Source: Desmodesmus armatus
Taxonomy: Eukaryota > Chlorophyta > Chlorophyceae > Sphaeropleales > Scenedesmaceae
Reading direction: 5' to 3'
Length of the DNA stretch: 64,000 bases
NCBI GenBank assembly: GCA_007449985.2
Contig: VIIQ02000228.1
Location: forward strand, 47,315-111,314
The notes under the pieces are model-generated. The model worked only from the letters and a program-made list of their open reading frames with translations. It ran no database searches and was not told where the DNA came from. The stretch's first letter is position 1; every line of letters starts with the position of its first letter. This document shows, in pieces, positions 1-10,605 of the stretch. Both the position numbers and the translations under genes were made by a program.

Positions 1-560
1 CACTCCCCCCTCAAGGGGTCAATGCATGGCGCCTCCCTCTGGGGTTGCTTTTGATGCCGACGCAGCGACTAGCCGTGGCACTGCCTCTTATTTGGAGGGG
101 GGAGACCCCCCTCACCCCCCCCCCCCATCATGGGGTCGCTGCATGGCCCCAGCTGGAGTTGATTAGACACATGGTGAAGATGCAGTTGCAGCAATGCCCC
201 ACGTATGCAACCTTCCTTGGCAACAATTAGCACCGTTGATTTGAAGTATGACCACCTTGTTGATGATTCTTTGCTTGGTTACGTTTTGAAACCTTTGGCC
301 GGCGTCTTCCTTGCTACAGCCTGAGTTGTGCGAAGTGACAGGCCTTAAGTGTAATACCAAGGTCGGGGCAGTCGTGCCACATCAGCACTGTCGCAGCGTC
401 CCTCGGTGGGTCGAACCTCGAACTGAGCCTTCGCCCTGTGCCCGTAGCCTCCTCGTTTGCGTTCCATAGTTTTACCTGGCGTTTTTGCACACCCCTAGGC
501 TGGGTTTCAGCTTGCGTTTCCGACAGATAGGTGCCCGTTGAGCACGGTTGCAACGGTGTT
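1..560 (+). repeat. R1 dispersed repeat, forward-oriented fragment
   Basis: This stretch matches the copy at 10480-10600 and 3760-3960: a GACGCAGC..ACTAGC block, then the G-run/AGA/C-run dyad (near 97-115), then a block ending in TTAGCACCGTTGAT (near 228-242). I see no convincing gene in it. The open frames on both strands are low-complexity or repeat-derived. After about 240 the sequence diverges from the other copies until the CAGTCACTCCGAAGGATCC block near 590. Confidence 0.6.
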
Positions 561-3460
561 ACTCTTTTGCTCTTTTTTTTGGGCCACCCCAGTCACTCCG
601 AAGGATCCTGCGGAATCCTTCTCCGAGGATGTTTGCTTTTCAGCAGGAACCAATGCAATCGAGGCACATCATGAACACTGCTGCTGTGTTCGGACCAAAC
701 GAGGGACACCACGATCGTGTCATCGAAACAGACACATGAGTCACCTGGCTGTTGGGCAATTCACAATCAACGGTGCTAAGTGATGTCAAGGAAGAGTGCA
801 TACGTTGGGCATTGCTGCAGCTGCATCGCACCATGTGTCTTATTGACCCCCAGCTGGCCCCCAGCTTGGGGGAGGTGCCCATGAAGGAGGGGGGGGGGGG
901 TGAGGGGGTCTCCCCCCTCCACAACAGAGCGGTGCCACTGCTCGTAGCTGCGTATTGCTCCCAGTCAGCGTCAAGGAAGGGAACGCAGCATTGCATGACC
1001 CACCAGCGCTGCATAGGACTGTGCAACCCCTTGAGTGTTCTAGCATGATGTACACAAGGACACAAGACCATGCAGACAGCCATGGCAGGATGGACGGTGA
1101 ACGGCAGCCCCCTAAGTGCGGTCGAGCCTGCTGCCAGTGTGTCACACTGGCCTCAACAGCACGCATGCCAAGTGAGCTTGGTGTGACAGTGATGCCCTTG
1201 TGTGCTGCGTGGATGGTGTGTAATAAGCAAGAAGGGACATGGAAGCGCCCATCCAGGACCCTGGTGCTGCTCAATGTCAGCAGACTGCAGCAGCCAGCAC
1301 GCAGTGACTGCTGCCCTGGCCCACAGCATGTACACCAGCAGCAGTGCACACCTTTACACACCACTGCATCCCCAGAAAAACCAGCAATAGCAACCACAGC
1401 TCAGCCAGGAAACTGCCAACCAAAAAAAGGGGGGACCCCCCCTGCCTGGCAGGTGTGCAAATCGAAACGCACACACTGGGGAGCGGGAAAACGAGAAATT
1501 TCCAAAAGGCAAAGGAGTGACCTCCTGCAGCCTGCATACGCAGACCTGAAGACCCCATGTGCAGCGCAGAATGGCACCTGAAAGACCATGAGGGGTCGCA
1601 GAAGGGCGGCAATGAACAGCAAGCGAAGCAACAGACCGTTGCCACCTGTCTGTCGAGACCGCGTGCAGAAGGCCCAAAGGCATCGAGAACGTGTGCTTCT
1701 CAACATAAATAAACGCAATCGAGGCTCATTATGAATGCAATCGAGGCACTGCTGCTGTGTTCGATCCAAACGAGGGGCACCTCGATCGTGTCACCGAAAC
1801 AGCCCGAGCCACCTGGCTGTCGGGCAACTTGCCCGAGGCTTAACAACGACGCACCATAACATTAAGGGCTGCCTCACCGGAGTTTCTCATCGACCCCACA
1901 TGCCAGCTGGGGGGGAAGGGGCCATGCATTGGCCCCTTGATTGGGGGGGAGTGTGAGGGGGGTCTCCCCCCTCCACAAAAGAGGCAGTGCCACGGCTAGT
2001 AGCTGCGTCGGCATCAAAGCAATGCCAGAGGGAGGCGGGGGACCCCAACTTGGGGTTGGCAAGTTGCTTCTGGCTGGTTACACACCATCCAAGCAGCACA
2101 CAAGGGCGGCATTAGCACACCCATGTGCTGGCCAGCACTCTGGTCCTAGTGGCTGTGTGCGGACTGCAGCAGCAGACCACCACTGCTGCCTTGGCTCAAG
2201 ACACAGCAGCAATGCAGGAGGAACACATGTACCTACGACCAACCACAACAGCACTGAAACCCCATCAAGCGCAACCAGCATCAAAAACACAACAGGGAAA
2301 CCACCCACAAAAAGGGGGGACCCCCCCTGCCTTGCCAGCCTGCCAGCAGACACACAAACAGATCTTCTCTAGAGACGCATCGAACCCCCCCCCCCCGGTC
2401 CCTGTGTTGCACTGCTATGTTGAGACAGGGCGACTTTCACTCCTGTGCCATGCGACCCAGCAAGCTGAGTAGCAACCACAGCTCAGCAGGCAAGTACCGT
2501 CCAAAAAAGGGGAAGAACCCCCCCTGCCTGGCAGGTTGGTGCAAACCGAAACGCACACACAGGTAGGTGCAAACCGAAACGCACACACAGGGGAGCGGGA
2601 AAAACACCACCGCGGCCTGTTCGACGGGTGTAGCGCAGGAGCGCCGTTTCGTCGGAGAAGGATTCCGCAGGGTCCTTCGGAGTGACTGGGGGGCCCCAGA
2701 AGAGTAATAAAAGTGTGAGAAAACGAGTGATTTCCAAATGCAAATGTGTGACCTCCTGCAGCCTGCATACGCAGACCCGAAGACCCCACATTCAGCGTGA
2801 ATGGCAACCAAAAGACCATGAGGAGTCGCAGAAGGACGGCAACGAACAGCAAGTGAAGCAACTTGTTGAACAGACCGTTTCCACCTGTCTGTCGGGACCG
2901 CGTGCAGGAGGCAGAGGAGGGCCAAGGGCATCGAAGTGTGTGACTTTGCAGGAAACGATGCAATCGAGGCACATCATGAACACTGCTGCTGTGTTCGACC
3001 CAGACGAGGGAACACCACGATCGTGTCACCGAAACAGACACCTGCGCCACCTGGCTGTCGGGCCCTCACAATTCACAATCAACGGTGCTGACTGATGCCA
3101 AGACAGAGCGCATACATGGGGCATTGCTGCGACTGCATCGCCACCATGTGTAACATCGACCCCAGCTGGGGGTGGGGGGAGTGTGAGGGGGGTCTCCCCA
3201 CTCCACCAAAGAGGTAGTGGCACTGCTAGTAGCTGCGTCGGCACCAAAGCAACGCCAGAAACAATACAAGACAACAACACTGCAACCCCATCAGGTGCAG
3301 CCAGCAGGAAACACACCATTACAGGGAAGCCACCCCCACAAAGGGGGAACTACCCCCCTTGCCTTGCTAGCCTGCCAGCAGAGACACAACCAGAGGAGCA
3401 TTAAAACCCCCACCGCGACCTTTTCGACGGGTGTAGCGCAGGAGCGCCGTTCCGTCGGAT
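560..3460 (-). repeat. R1 dispersed repeat, tandem reverse-oriented units
   Basis: Three successive units in the opposite orientation to 9871-10600 can be lined up by the CAATCGAGGCACATCATGAA block (near 657, in degenerate form near 1738, and near 2960), giving a period of about 1.1-1.2 kb. Each unit carries, in order, a GACACGATCGTG-type block, the G-run/C-run dyad with the ACTAGTAGCTGCGTCGG block, a long CAGCA-rich stretch, and a block around CCTGCAGCCTGCATACGCAG. No conserved protein frame survives across units, so I treat it as a non-coding repeat or a long-dead mobile element. Its class is unknown. Confidence 0.65.
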
Positions 3461-3620
3461 AAGGATGAAATCCATCGGAGAGCCTGTGGTGGTGCCAAAA
3501 GAGTAATAATTGACCAATAAATGTGTAATTCCCGTGTATCCTTCATGCCCGCGCCCAATATCCCCACGGAAAGCATCGAAAACGGCGCTCCTGCGCTACA
3601 CCCGTCGAAGAGGTCGCGGT
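3405..3620. repeat. Inverted-repeat junction between R1 copies
   Basis: The block containing GACGGGTGTAGCGCAGGAGC (about 3427-3446) is followed ~110 bp later by its reverse complement (about 3577-3600). The reverse-oriented R1 array on the left therefore meets a forward-oriented R1 copy on the right in a head-to-head palindrome with arms of roughly 40-50 bp. It could extrude as a cruciform. Confidence 0.75.
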
Positions 3621-3960
3621 GGGGGTTTCGAATGCTCCTCTGGTGGTGTGTTCGCAGGCAGGCAATCCAGGCAGGGGGGGTGCCCCCCCTTTTTTGATGG
3701 GTGCCTTCCGTGTTGTGGTGTGGTTGCTGCTGGGTTGGTCCTGGGGGTTTCTGGCGTTGCTTTGGTGCCCACGCAGCTACTAGCAGTGGCACTGCTTCTT
3801 TTGTGGAGGGGGGAGACCCCCCTCACAGTCCCCCCCAGCTGGGGTTGATGATACATATGGTGGCGATGCAGTCGCAGCAATGCCCCACGTATGCACTATT
3901 CCTTGGCATCAGTTAGCACCGTTGATTGTGAATTGTGAGGGCCCGACAGCCAGGTGTTGC
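3590..3960 (+). repeat. R1 forward copy, left part (split by copia)
   Basis: Forward R1 sequence runs from the GCTCCTGCGCTACACCCGTC block through the G-run/C-run dyad (3805-3825) to CAGCCAGGTGTTGC. The copia element then interrupts it and it resumes at 9871. The uninterrupted form of the junction (CAGGTGTTGCCCAACAG) can be read at 12171-12187, which shows the pre-insertion state. Confidence 0.8.
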
Positions 3961-4222
3961 TGATATGTATAGATGTGACTGGGAGATGTAAGCTCAGGGA
4001 ACCTTGACAGCTATGAGGTGGGAAAGTAATCCTGTTACACTGGTGCACCGTATGCAGGCTTAGAGAGAGAGTAAACATCCAAGTACACTCTGACAATGCA
4101 GAGGTCATATACTCCGCAGGAGCGGATAGCATAACTTCAGTCGCCATGCATAACTTCCTAACTTCGGGTAACTGCGGGCAACTTCGTCCAGCATAGTGGG
4201 CTGAGCATACTCAATTCCAACA
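3961..4222 (-). repeat. Copia 3' LTR
   Basis: This 262-bp LTR lies downstream of the minus-strand pol. It begins TGATATGTAT and ends TTCCAACA on the plus strand. Adjacent internal sequence at 4223-4232, read on the minus strand, is a purine-rich CACGGCGGAG that could serve as polypurine tract. Confidence 0.95.
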
Positions 4223-4255
4223 CTCCGCCGTGATCAGCACACTATGCAATGCTGC

Positions 4256-6116
4256 TCAGTGAATACCAAGTGCTTTGCGGCACTGCACAAACTTATCAGG
4301 TGGAAGTGGCTTAGTAAAGGTATCTGCAAGCATCTTCTGAGTAGAGATGTGTGCAAAGTGAACTTCACCGCGTGCAACACGCTCACGTGCCATATGGTGC
4401 ATCACATCAACATGCTTGGATCGTGCAGCTGTGACTGAGTTCTTAATCCAGCCTAGTGAACCTTGACTGTCAGTAAAGATGTTGACAGTGTGGGACTTGA
4501 GGCCAATAACAGGCAGGAGCTTCCTGAGGAACAAAGCTTCCTTAACAGCCTCAGAAGCTGCCATATACTCAGCCTCAGTAGTAGAGGCTGCAACTGTGCG
4601 CTGCATTCTACTAGACCACGAGATAATGCCGCTATTGAACATGAAAGCATAACCAGTGACAGACCTGCGGGTGTCACGACATGTTGCAAAGTTGCTGTCA
4701 CAGTATGCTGTCAGGGACAGACTGGTACCGCTGTAAACAATGCCAACTGTGGGTGTGCCTGCAAGGTAACGCAGAACACCTAGAGCATGCTGCATGTGCT
4801 CAGTGGTGGGTGCAGCCAGATAGCGTGCAAGGCTGCTAGCTGCATACGCAATGTCACGTCTAGTGCTAATTGAGAGGTAAAGCAAACTGCCGATGAGTGT
4901 GCTGTACTGGGGCTTCTCTTCAGGCTTGAGAGGTTGGCCATCAGTCTTGGTCAGGTTGGCCGAGGGCGCCATTGGGACAGCACGGGCGTAAGCATCTGTC
5001 ATCCGGTAGTCTGAGAGAAGGTCTTGTGTCTTCTTGTCGTGCCATAGCTTCAGTGTGTGTGTAGAACGCTGCCGTGTGATCCTCATACCTAGGAAGTAGG
5101 TCGCCTCACCGAGGTCTCTTGCCTTGAAGATTGTAGCCAACTTGGCCTTGATCTTTTGTAGGTCTGGTAGGCTCTTGGCAGCGACGAGGATGTCATCCAC
5201 GTAGATGAGGGCTAGTATGTTGCCGTTGTTGTCTTTCTTGACGTAGAAGGAAGGGTCGCCGAGGGACTGTTGGAAGCCTAGGTTGATAAGCTCCTTGTGT
5301 AGCTTCTGGTGCCACACGCGTGGTGCTTGCTTCAGGCCATAGAGTGCCTTCTTGAGTAGTAGGGCTTCGCCGGGACGGCCTAACACATCTGCATAGCCTT
5401 CAGGGGGTTGAACCCAGACTTCTTCTGACAGGTCTCCTTGTAGGAAGGCGTTCTTGACATCCATCTGGTGAAGGTGTAGGTCTTGGGCTGCCACAGTAGC
5501 TAGTAGCAGGCGTAGGGTTGTGAACTTGCTGACTGGTGCAAACACTTCGTCGTAGTCGATGCCGTGCTCCTGCTTGAAACCTTTTGCTACGAAGCGGGCC
5601 TTGAGGCGCTCAATGTTGCCGGTGGCGTCGTACTTCACTTTGTAGACCCACTTGCCTGGGATGGGCTTGACGCCGGGAGGCGGTGTTTGGGCGATCCACG
5701 AGTCGTTGCCAAGTAGTTCAGAGATTTCTGTATCCATTGCTTGGCGCCACTGGTCAGCTTGAGGGCTTGTAGTGGCTTCCTTGTAGGTGTTGGGCTCCAC
5801 GAGATCTTGAGATGCAGCGATGGTAGCCCGTAGTCGGTCAGGTACAACATGGTCTTCACGGAAGGTAACAACACTGGGTTTCCTGATGCGGGAGCTTGTT
5901 CTTGTACCTGGTGGCTCTGTCGTCTGTGGGTTGACAGGCTGGGGTGGCGGCACAGGGGCCGGTGTTGGTGGTGGCGCTGGGGCCCGTGTCGGTGGTGGCG
6001 CTGGGGCAGGTGCCGGTGGCGGCGTTGGTGCCGGTGCCGGTGGTGGCGCTGGGGCCGGTGCCGGTGCTGGCGCTGGGGCTGGTGCCGGTGCTGGCGCTGG
6101 GGCCGGTGCCGGGGGG
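4256..6116 (-). CDS. Copia reverse transcriptase-RNase H part of gag-pol
   Basis: This continues the polyprotein in the -1 frame. The linker reads as Pro-Ala repeats up to 5953, then enters the conserved RT. The first ATG (5953) lies inside the linker and is unlikely to be a true start. Counting from it, RT motifs are [19 protein letters not shown] (102-120), [12 protein letters not shown] (164-175), [12 protein letters not shown] (201-212) and the catalytic YVDD (251-254). RNase H follows, with [15 protein letters not shown] and FTDSQGSLG segments carrying the acidic residues. Everything needed for activity appears present; only the upstream frame break looks disabling. Confidence 0.93.
5955..6116 (-). 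repeat. Proline-alanine coding microsatellite in pol
   Basis: Tandem GCC/GCA-CCG/CCA codons (a GGTGCCGGTGCTGGCGCTGG-type repeat on the plus strand) encode a Pro-Ala linker between integrase and RT. All frames are open through it, so the frame shift at its edge does not terminate either reading frame. Confidence 0.85.
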
Positions 6117-8910
6117 TTGCCTGTGCTTGGTGTTGGGAGCTGAATGGTGTAAGCTCCTTGACGTAATCGATGGAAGGGGGTGACAGGTCTTGCTCTTGTG
6201 CTTGCACTTGTGTAGGGGTAAGCTTGGTCTTGTAGCCGATGGTTGACTCGTCAAAGATGCAGTCCCTTGTCTCCATGACGGTGCGTTGGTCGGGAAGGTA
6301 GACGCGCCAGCCCTTGCTTTGTAGTGCGTAGCCGACCATGATGCCGTTGTGCGCTCGTGGGGCAAACTTGGAGGTGCGTTTCTCCTTGGGTATGTGGGCG
6401 TAGGCGGTGGCTCCAAATGTGCGCAAGTGCTTCAGGTCTGGTGTCTTGTTCCACATGAGCTCATAGGGGGTCTTGTTGCTTGAGCTTGTCGGCGTGCGGT
6501 TGCGCAAGTAGTTGGCGGTCACCACTGCTTCCAGCCAAAGGGAAGGGGGCAGGGAGGATTCAAGTAGCATGCTCCTTGCCTTGTCCAAGAGCGTGCGATC
6601 AAGCCGCTCTGCCTTGCCGTTCATCTGGGGGCTGTAGGGTATGGTGCCTTCATGGTCAATGCCCTTGCTCTCGAGGTAGTCACCCAAGTCCTTGTTGAAG
6701 TACTCGGTGCCGTTGTCGGTGCGTAGGGCCTTCAGTTTGCGGTTGGTCTGTGTCTCCAGCCACTCCACTGTGCGCTTGATAGCAGAGGGAGCTTGGTCCT
6801 TGGTCTTCAGAGGGACCACCTTGCTGTAGTTTGTTGCATGGTCTATTACTGTGAGGAAGTACTTGCTGCCGCCAACTGATGCTGTAGGCATGGGGCCACA
6901 CACGTCTGATGACACAAGTTGTAGGGGCTCAGTGTACTCACCGTGGGACGGCTTGAATGGCTGCTTGGTGGACTTGCTGAGGGCACATGTAGAGCAGATG
7001 TGGGTGCCAGCCTTGGTGCAGTCCTCAGGCTTGATGTTGATGCCGGTAGCCGCCTTGTGCTTGAGGAGTGTGGCCATGCTGTTGTAGCTGGGGTGGCCTA
7101 GGCGGGAGTGCCACAACTCCGCCGTCTCCTTGGTAGCCGTGTGGTGGGCCTTGTCAGCGTAGTCAGGGCGGTAGTCAGGGTTGGTGGCACAGAAGGCTGG
7201 GACGGTAGTGGTGCCGTCAGGGTTGGTCACTGTCTGGATGACACGTTGGTCCGTGCCGTAAAGCAGTGTGCAGGAGCCGTTGGAGACCCACACGCTGAAC
7301 TGCTTGGAGGGGTCGTCTTGCTTCTTGGTCAGCTTGGCCTCTGACAGGAGGTTGGCCTTGCACTGGGGAAGGTAGTAGACGTCCTCAATGGTGGTAGTAG
7401 TGCCGTCCAAGAAGGCCAGACGCACAGAGCCCTTGAGTGAGGCCAGGGCTGGGCCGTTGCTGGTGTCAAAGGGCTTGTGACACTTGACGGGCTCAAACAG
7501 AATGCTGGGGTCAGATGTTGTGGGGTCTGAGGCTCCTGAGTCCATAAGCCAGCCGTCGAACTTGCCGGTGGGCAGAGGGCTGAAGAGCTGGTGGTCAGGG
7601 AGCGGCTTAAACATTGACTCACTTGAGGGGGTGACCAGGGCGTAGTTGCCGGTCTTGTTGTTCCTGTAGATGGTGTAGCCGAGGTCAGGCTTGCGCACGG
7701 GGTTGAAGTAGGAGCTGGGGCTGGGGTCAGGGCTGCTGCTGCCGGTGATGTAGGCACTGTTGAGGCCGGTACTGCTGCTGTCGTGTGCCTTGAGCATGTA
7801 GGCACGGCCGAAGAAGGCAGGGTCGTCGTACTCCTCAGGCTGCTGCTGGGTGTAGTCCTCCTCCTCCTCCAGCAGCTGGCGGCACTGCATAAGCTGCTCA
7901 AAAACAGCTGGGTCGAGTGCCTCACGCAGGGCGTGTGAGCGGCCCCTACCTGCCTCCTTGGCCTGTAGCTTCTTGCACTCATTGATGCTGTGGCCGTAGT
8001 TCTTGCAGAAGAGGCAGTTGCCGGGGAAGGTGTGGTGCGGCTTGTGCTTGGGGTTGTTGTTGTTGTCGCTCCCCTTGTAGCCGCTCTTGTTGTTGTAGTC
8101 ACCCTTGCCCTTGTTGAAGCCGTTGTTGCCCTGGAACTTGTTGAAGAAGGGGACAGTCCTGCTGTTGAAGCGGTTGGACTGCTGCTGGCCGCGGAAGGGC
8201 TGCTTGTTGAAGCGGTAGGAGCTGCCGAAGCTGTTGCTGTTCTCACCGGTGTGGTGGGCCTTGCCGTTGAGGGTCTTGTCCTGTATGAGGTTGTTCTCCT
8301 CCCTGATGAGGGAGGTGAGGATGCTGTCCACTGTTGCAGGGGGAGGGTCCCTCATGCTGATGATCTTGAGGAAGGTGTTGTAGACAGGTGGGAGGGCCTT
8401 GGTGAAGAAGGTCAGCAGCTCCTTGTCTGAGGGCTTCTGGTCAGCTGCCTCCAGGTAGGACACGAGCTTGTTGAAGCGCATGTAGAGCCCCATGATGTCC
8501 TCGTTGTCGCTCTTCTGGATGGTAGTCAGCTGTGAGAAGTAGAGGTCTGCTGCACCTGCCGCTGTTGCGCCGTAAAGGGCATCCATCTTGGTGATGAGGT
8601 CTGCTGCTGTGGGGCAGGAGTCAGCAAAGCTGTCAATGAGGTGTGGTGACACAAGGGCCAAGATGTACATGCGCACTGTTGCTGACTGGGCATGCTTGGG
8701 GTCCACAAGGGCCTGCTCAAGGCCTGGGACTGTGGAGAGGGTGTTCTTGAATGCTGTCTTGAAGGGCGGGTAGTTTAGGCGGTCGGTAAAGTGCCTGCTG
8801 AACATGAGGTTGTGGTTGCCGCTCTCTGTCACAAGACGGGTGGTGACGGTCTGCCGGGATGTACCGATGGCTGGGGCATCGGCTGAGCCGGTCTGAATGG
8901 GAGTCGTCAT
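6112..8910 (-). CDS. Copia Gag-protease-integrase part of gag-pol
   Basis: The frame starts ATG at 8910 and runs to a C6 tract (plus-strand G6 at 6111-6116), where it leaves the pol frame. Gag covers about residues 30-215. A CX2CX4HX4C zinc knuckle ([14 protein letters not shown]) is at 299-312. The protease motif MDSGAS is near 456-461. The integrase shows an H601/H606/C639/C642 zinc site and a D669, D732, E768 triad with 35-residue D-E spacing (SDVCGP, TDNGTEY, NGKAER). A copia-type integrase tail leads into a proline/alanine linker. The open frame continues to 5635 out of register as a His/Arg/Gln-rich shadow that should not be taken as real protein. Confidence 0.92.
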
Positions 8911-9608
8911 GATGCTGGCAGGCTGATATATGCTGCTAGGCTTGATGCAGCTGACTGGGCTGCGTGGCTGTATGTACGTCTACACGTGAGCCTAACTGCA
9001 CTGTAGAAGGAAGTGCAGGTGCTGACAGGCTGAGTGCTGTCAGGCTTGGTGCAGCTGACTAGGTGGCTGCTTAGCTGACTGAAACCGCGCTGTGGGGTCC
9101 AGATGAGCTGACTGCACTGTGGTGGGAGTGCAGGAGCTGAGGCCGCTGCACTGCTGGTGCCCTACCTACTCACACCAAGGTGTACTGTAGGACAGGATAA
9201 CCTGAGGTGGAGAGCAGGGCAGTCAGCAGCGAGGGCAGAAGCGACAGGCGGCAGGGGTGTCAATGACCAGGCACTGCCACTGAGTAATTGAACGTTCTGT
9301 AGCTCACACAGAAGAGGTGGCTGTCGCTGTAAGCCAAACAGACAGTGGGATTAGGCTGCTGTAGGGCAATGCTGCATGTAGGGAAGATGCAGTGCTGTGG
9401 CAGGAGAAGCTGTCGCTGCTGCACGCTGTAAACGCGGATGATCAGGCCGCTAAGCTGCTGCAAATCGAACAACTAAATCCGTGCAACTAAAGCACATTGA
9501 CAAAGGCGATAGCCTAGCTGCGCAAAGGCAGGTCTTCCTACGTTTGTACCGGGCACAAATTGTATCGAGCTGCAGGTCTAGCTGAGGCGTGAAGAAGGGC
9601 TCATAACC
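8911..9608 (-). other. Copia 5' untranslated leader
   Basis: About 700 bp lie between the primer site and the gag ATG with no open frame of note. The sequence has repeated GCTGACTG/CTGAGCTGCA-like words (8935-9130). It probably holds the packaging signal, but nothing specific is recognisable. Confidence 0.6.
9592..9608 (-). promoter_or_regulatory. Primer-binding site (half-tRNA type)
   Basis: Read on the minus strand, the bases directly after the 5' LTR are GGTTATGAGCCC. This is complementary to the anticodon arm of a Met tRNA (GGGCTCATAACC contains the CAU anticodon) rather than to a tRNA 3' end. Priming by an internal tRNA fragment is known from Drosophila copia and yeast Ty5. The same twelve bases follow the 5' LTR of the gag-only element at 32499. 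Confidence 0.75.
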
Positions 9609-9870
9609 TGATATGTATAGATGTAACTGGGAGATGTAAGCTCAGGGAACCTTGACAGCTATGAGGTGGGAAAGTAGTCCTGTTACACTGGTGCACCGTA
9701 TGCAGGCTTAGAGAGAGAGTAAACATCCAAATACACTCTGACAATGCAGAGGTCATATACTCCGCAGGAGCGGATAGCATAACTTCAGTCGCCATGCATA
9801 ACTTCCTAACTTCGGGTAACTGCGGGCAACTTCGTCCAGCATAGTGGGCTGAGCATACTCAATTCCAACA
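9609..9870 (-). repeat. Copia 5' LTR
   Basis: This partner LTR is also 262 bp. It differs from 3961-4222 at three single bases that I can see (in the TGTRACTGGG, GTARTCCTG and CCAARTAC contexts). By convention it holds the promoter for the minus-strand element; I did not recognise a specific TATA box. Confidence 0.95.
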
Positions 9871-10605
9871 GTTGCCCAACAGTCAGGTGGCTGAGGTGTC
9901 TGTTTCCGTGACACGATCGTGGTGCTCCCTCGTTAGGGTCGAACACAGCAACAGTGTTCATAATGTGCGTCGATTGCATTGTTTTCTTCTGATAATCACA
10001 CATCTCGATGCCCTTGGCTCTCCTCTGCCTTCTGCACGCGGTCCCGACATACAGGTGGCAACGGTCTGTTGCTTCGCTTGCTGTTCGTTGCTGCCCTTCT
10101 GAGACCCGTCATGGTCTTGTAGTTGCCATTCTGCACTGAACGTGGGGTCTTCAGGCCTGCTTATGCAGGTTGCAGGAGGTCACACTTGAGGTTACACAGT
10201 TATTACACATTTGCTCTTTTTTTGGGGCCCCCCAGTCACTCCGAAGGATCCTGCGGAATCCTTCTCCGAGGAAACGGCGCTCCTGCGCTACACCCGTCGA
10301 AGAGGTCGCGGTGGGGGGTTTATGCTCCTCTGGTTGTGTGTCTGCTGGCAGGCTGGCCAGGCAAGGAGGGGAGACCCCCTTTGTAGGGGTGGCTTCCCTG
10401 TTGTGGTGTGCTTGCTGCTGGCTGCACCTGATGGGGTTGGAGTGCTGTTGTCTTGTGTTGTTTGTGGCGTTGCTTTGGTGCCGACGCAGCTACTAGCAGT
10501 GGCACTGCCTCTTTTGTGGAGGGGGGAGACCCCCCTCACAGTCCCCCCCAGCTGGGGTCCATGCAGTCGCAGCAACGCGCCACGTATGCCCCCTTGATGA
10601 GATTC
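9871..10605 (+). repeat. R1 forward copy, right part, plus next unit
   Basis: R1 resumes directly after the copia target duplication (GTTGCCCAACAG). It then runs through the GACACGATCGTGG block, the TTGCATTG block, the GTCCCGAC..TGCTTCGCTTGC block, the CAGTCACTCCGAAGGATCC block (10230), the GCTCCTGCGCTACACCCGTC block (10278) and the G-run/C-run dyad (10518-10536). This is the longest colinear R1 copy and a good reference for the family. Confidence 0.8.

Larger units (their letters stand above)
3961..9870 (-). mobile_element. Complete Ty1/copia LTR retrotransposon (Osser-like), 5910 bp
   Basis: Two 262-bp LTRs (3961-4222 and 9609-9870) start TG and end CA in plus-strand reading, and differ at about three positions by my reading. 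The element is flanked by the 5-bp target duplication GTTGC (3956-3960 and 9871-9875). Coding is on the minus strand, ordered Gag, protease, integrase, reverse transcriptase, RNase H, which is the copia order. The near-identical LTRs and clean duplication mean a fairly recent insertion into an R1 copy. The gag-pol frame is broken once in the proline-rich linker between integrase and RT. Resemblance to the Volvox element Osser is from memory of the family and was not aligned. Confidence 0.95.

Noticed and set aside
5635..6110. His/Arg/Gln-rich C-terminal extension of the copia Gag-integrase frame
   Set aside because: It is the out-of-frame reading of the Pro-Ala linker and RT start; the conserved RT is in the other frame.
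7329..8246. 305-codon Ser/Thr-rich minus-strand frame
   Set aside because: Alternate frame of the copia gag-protease region; the overlapping frame has the zinc knuckle and protease motif.
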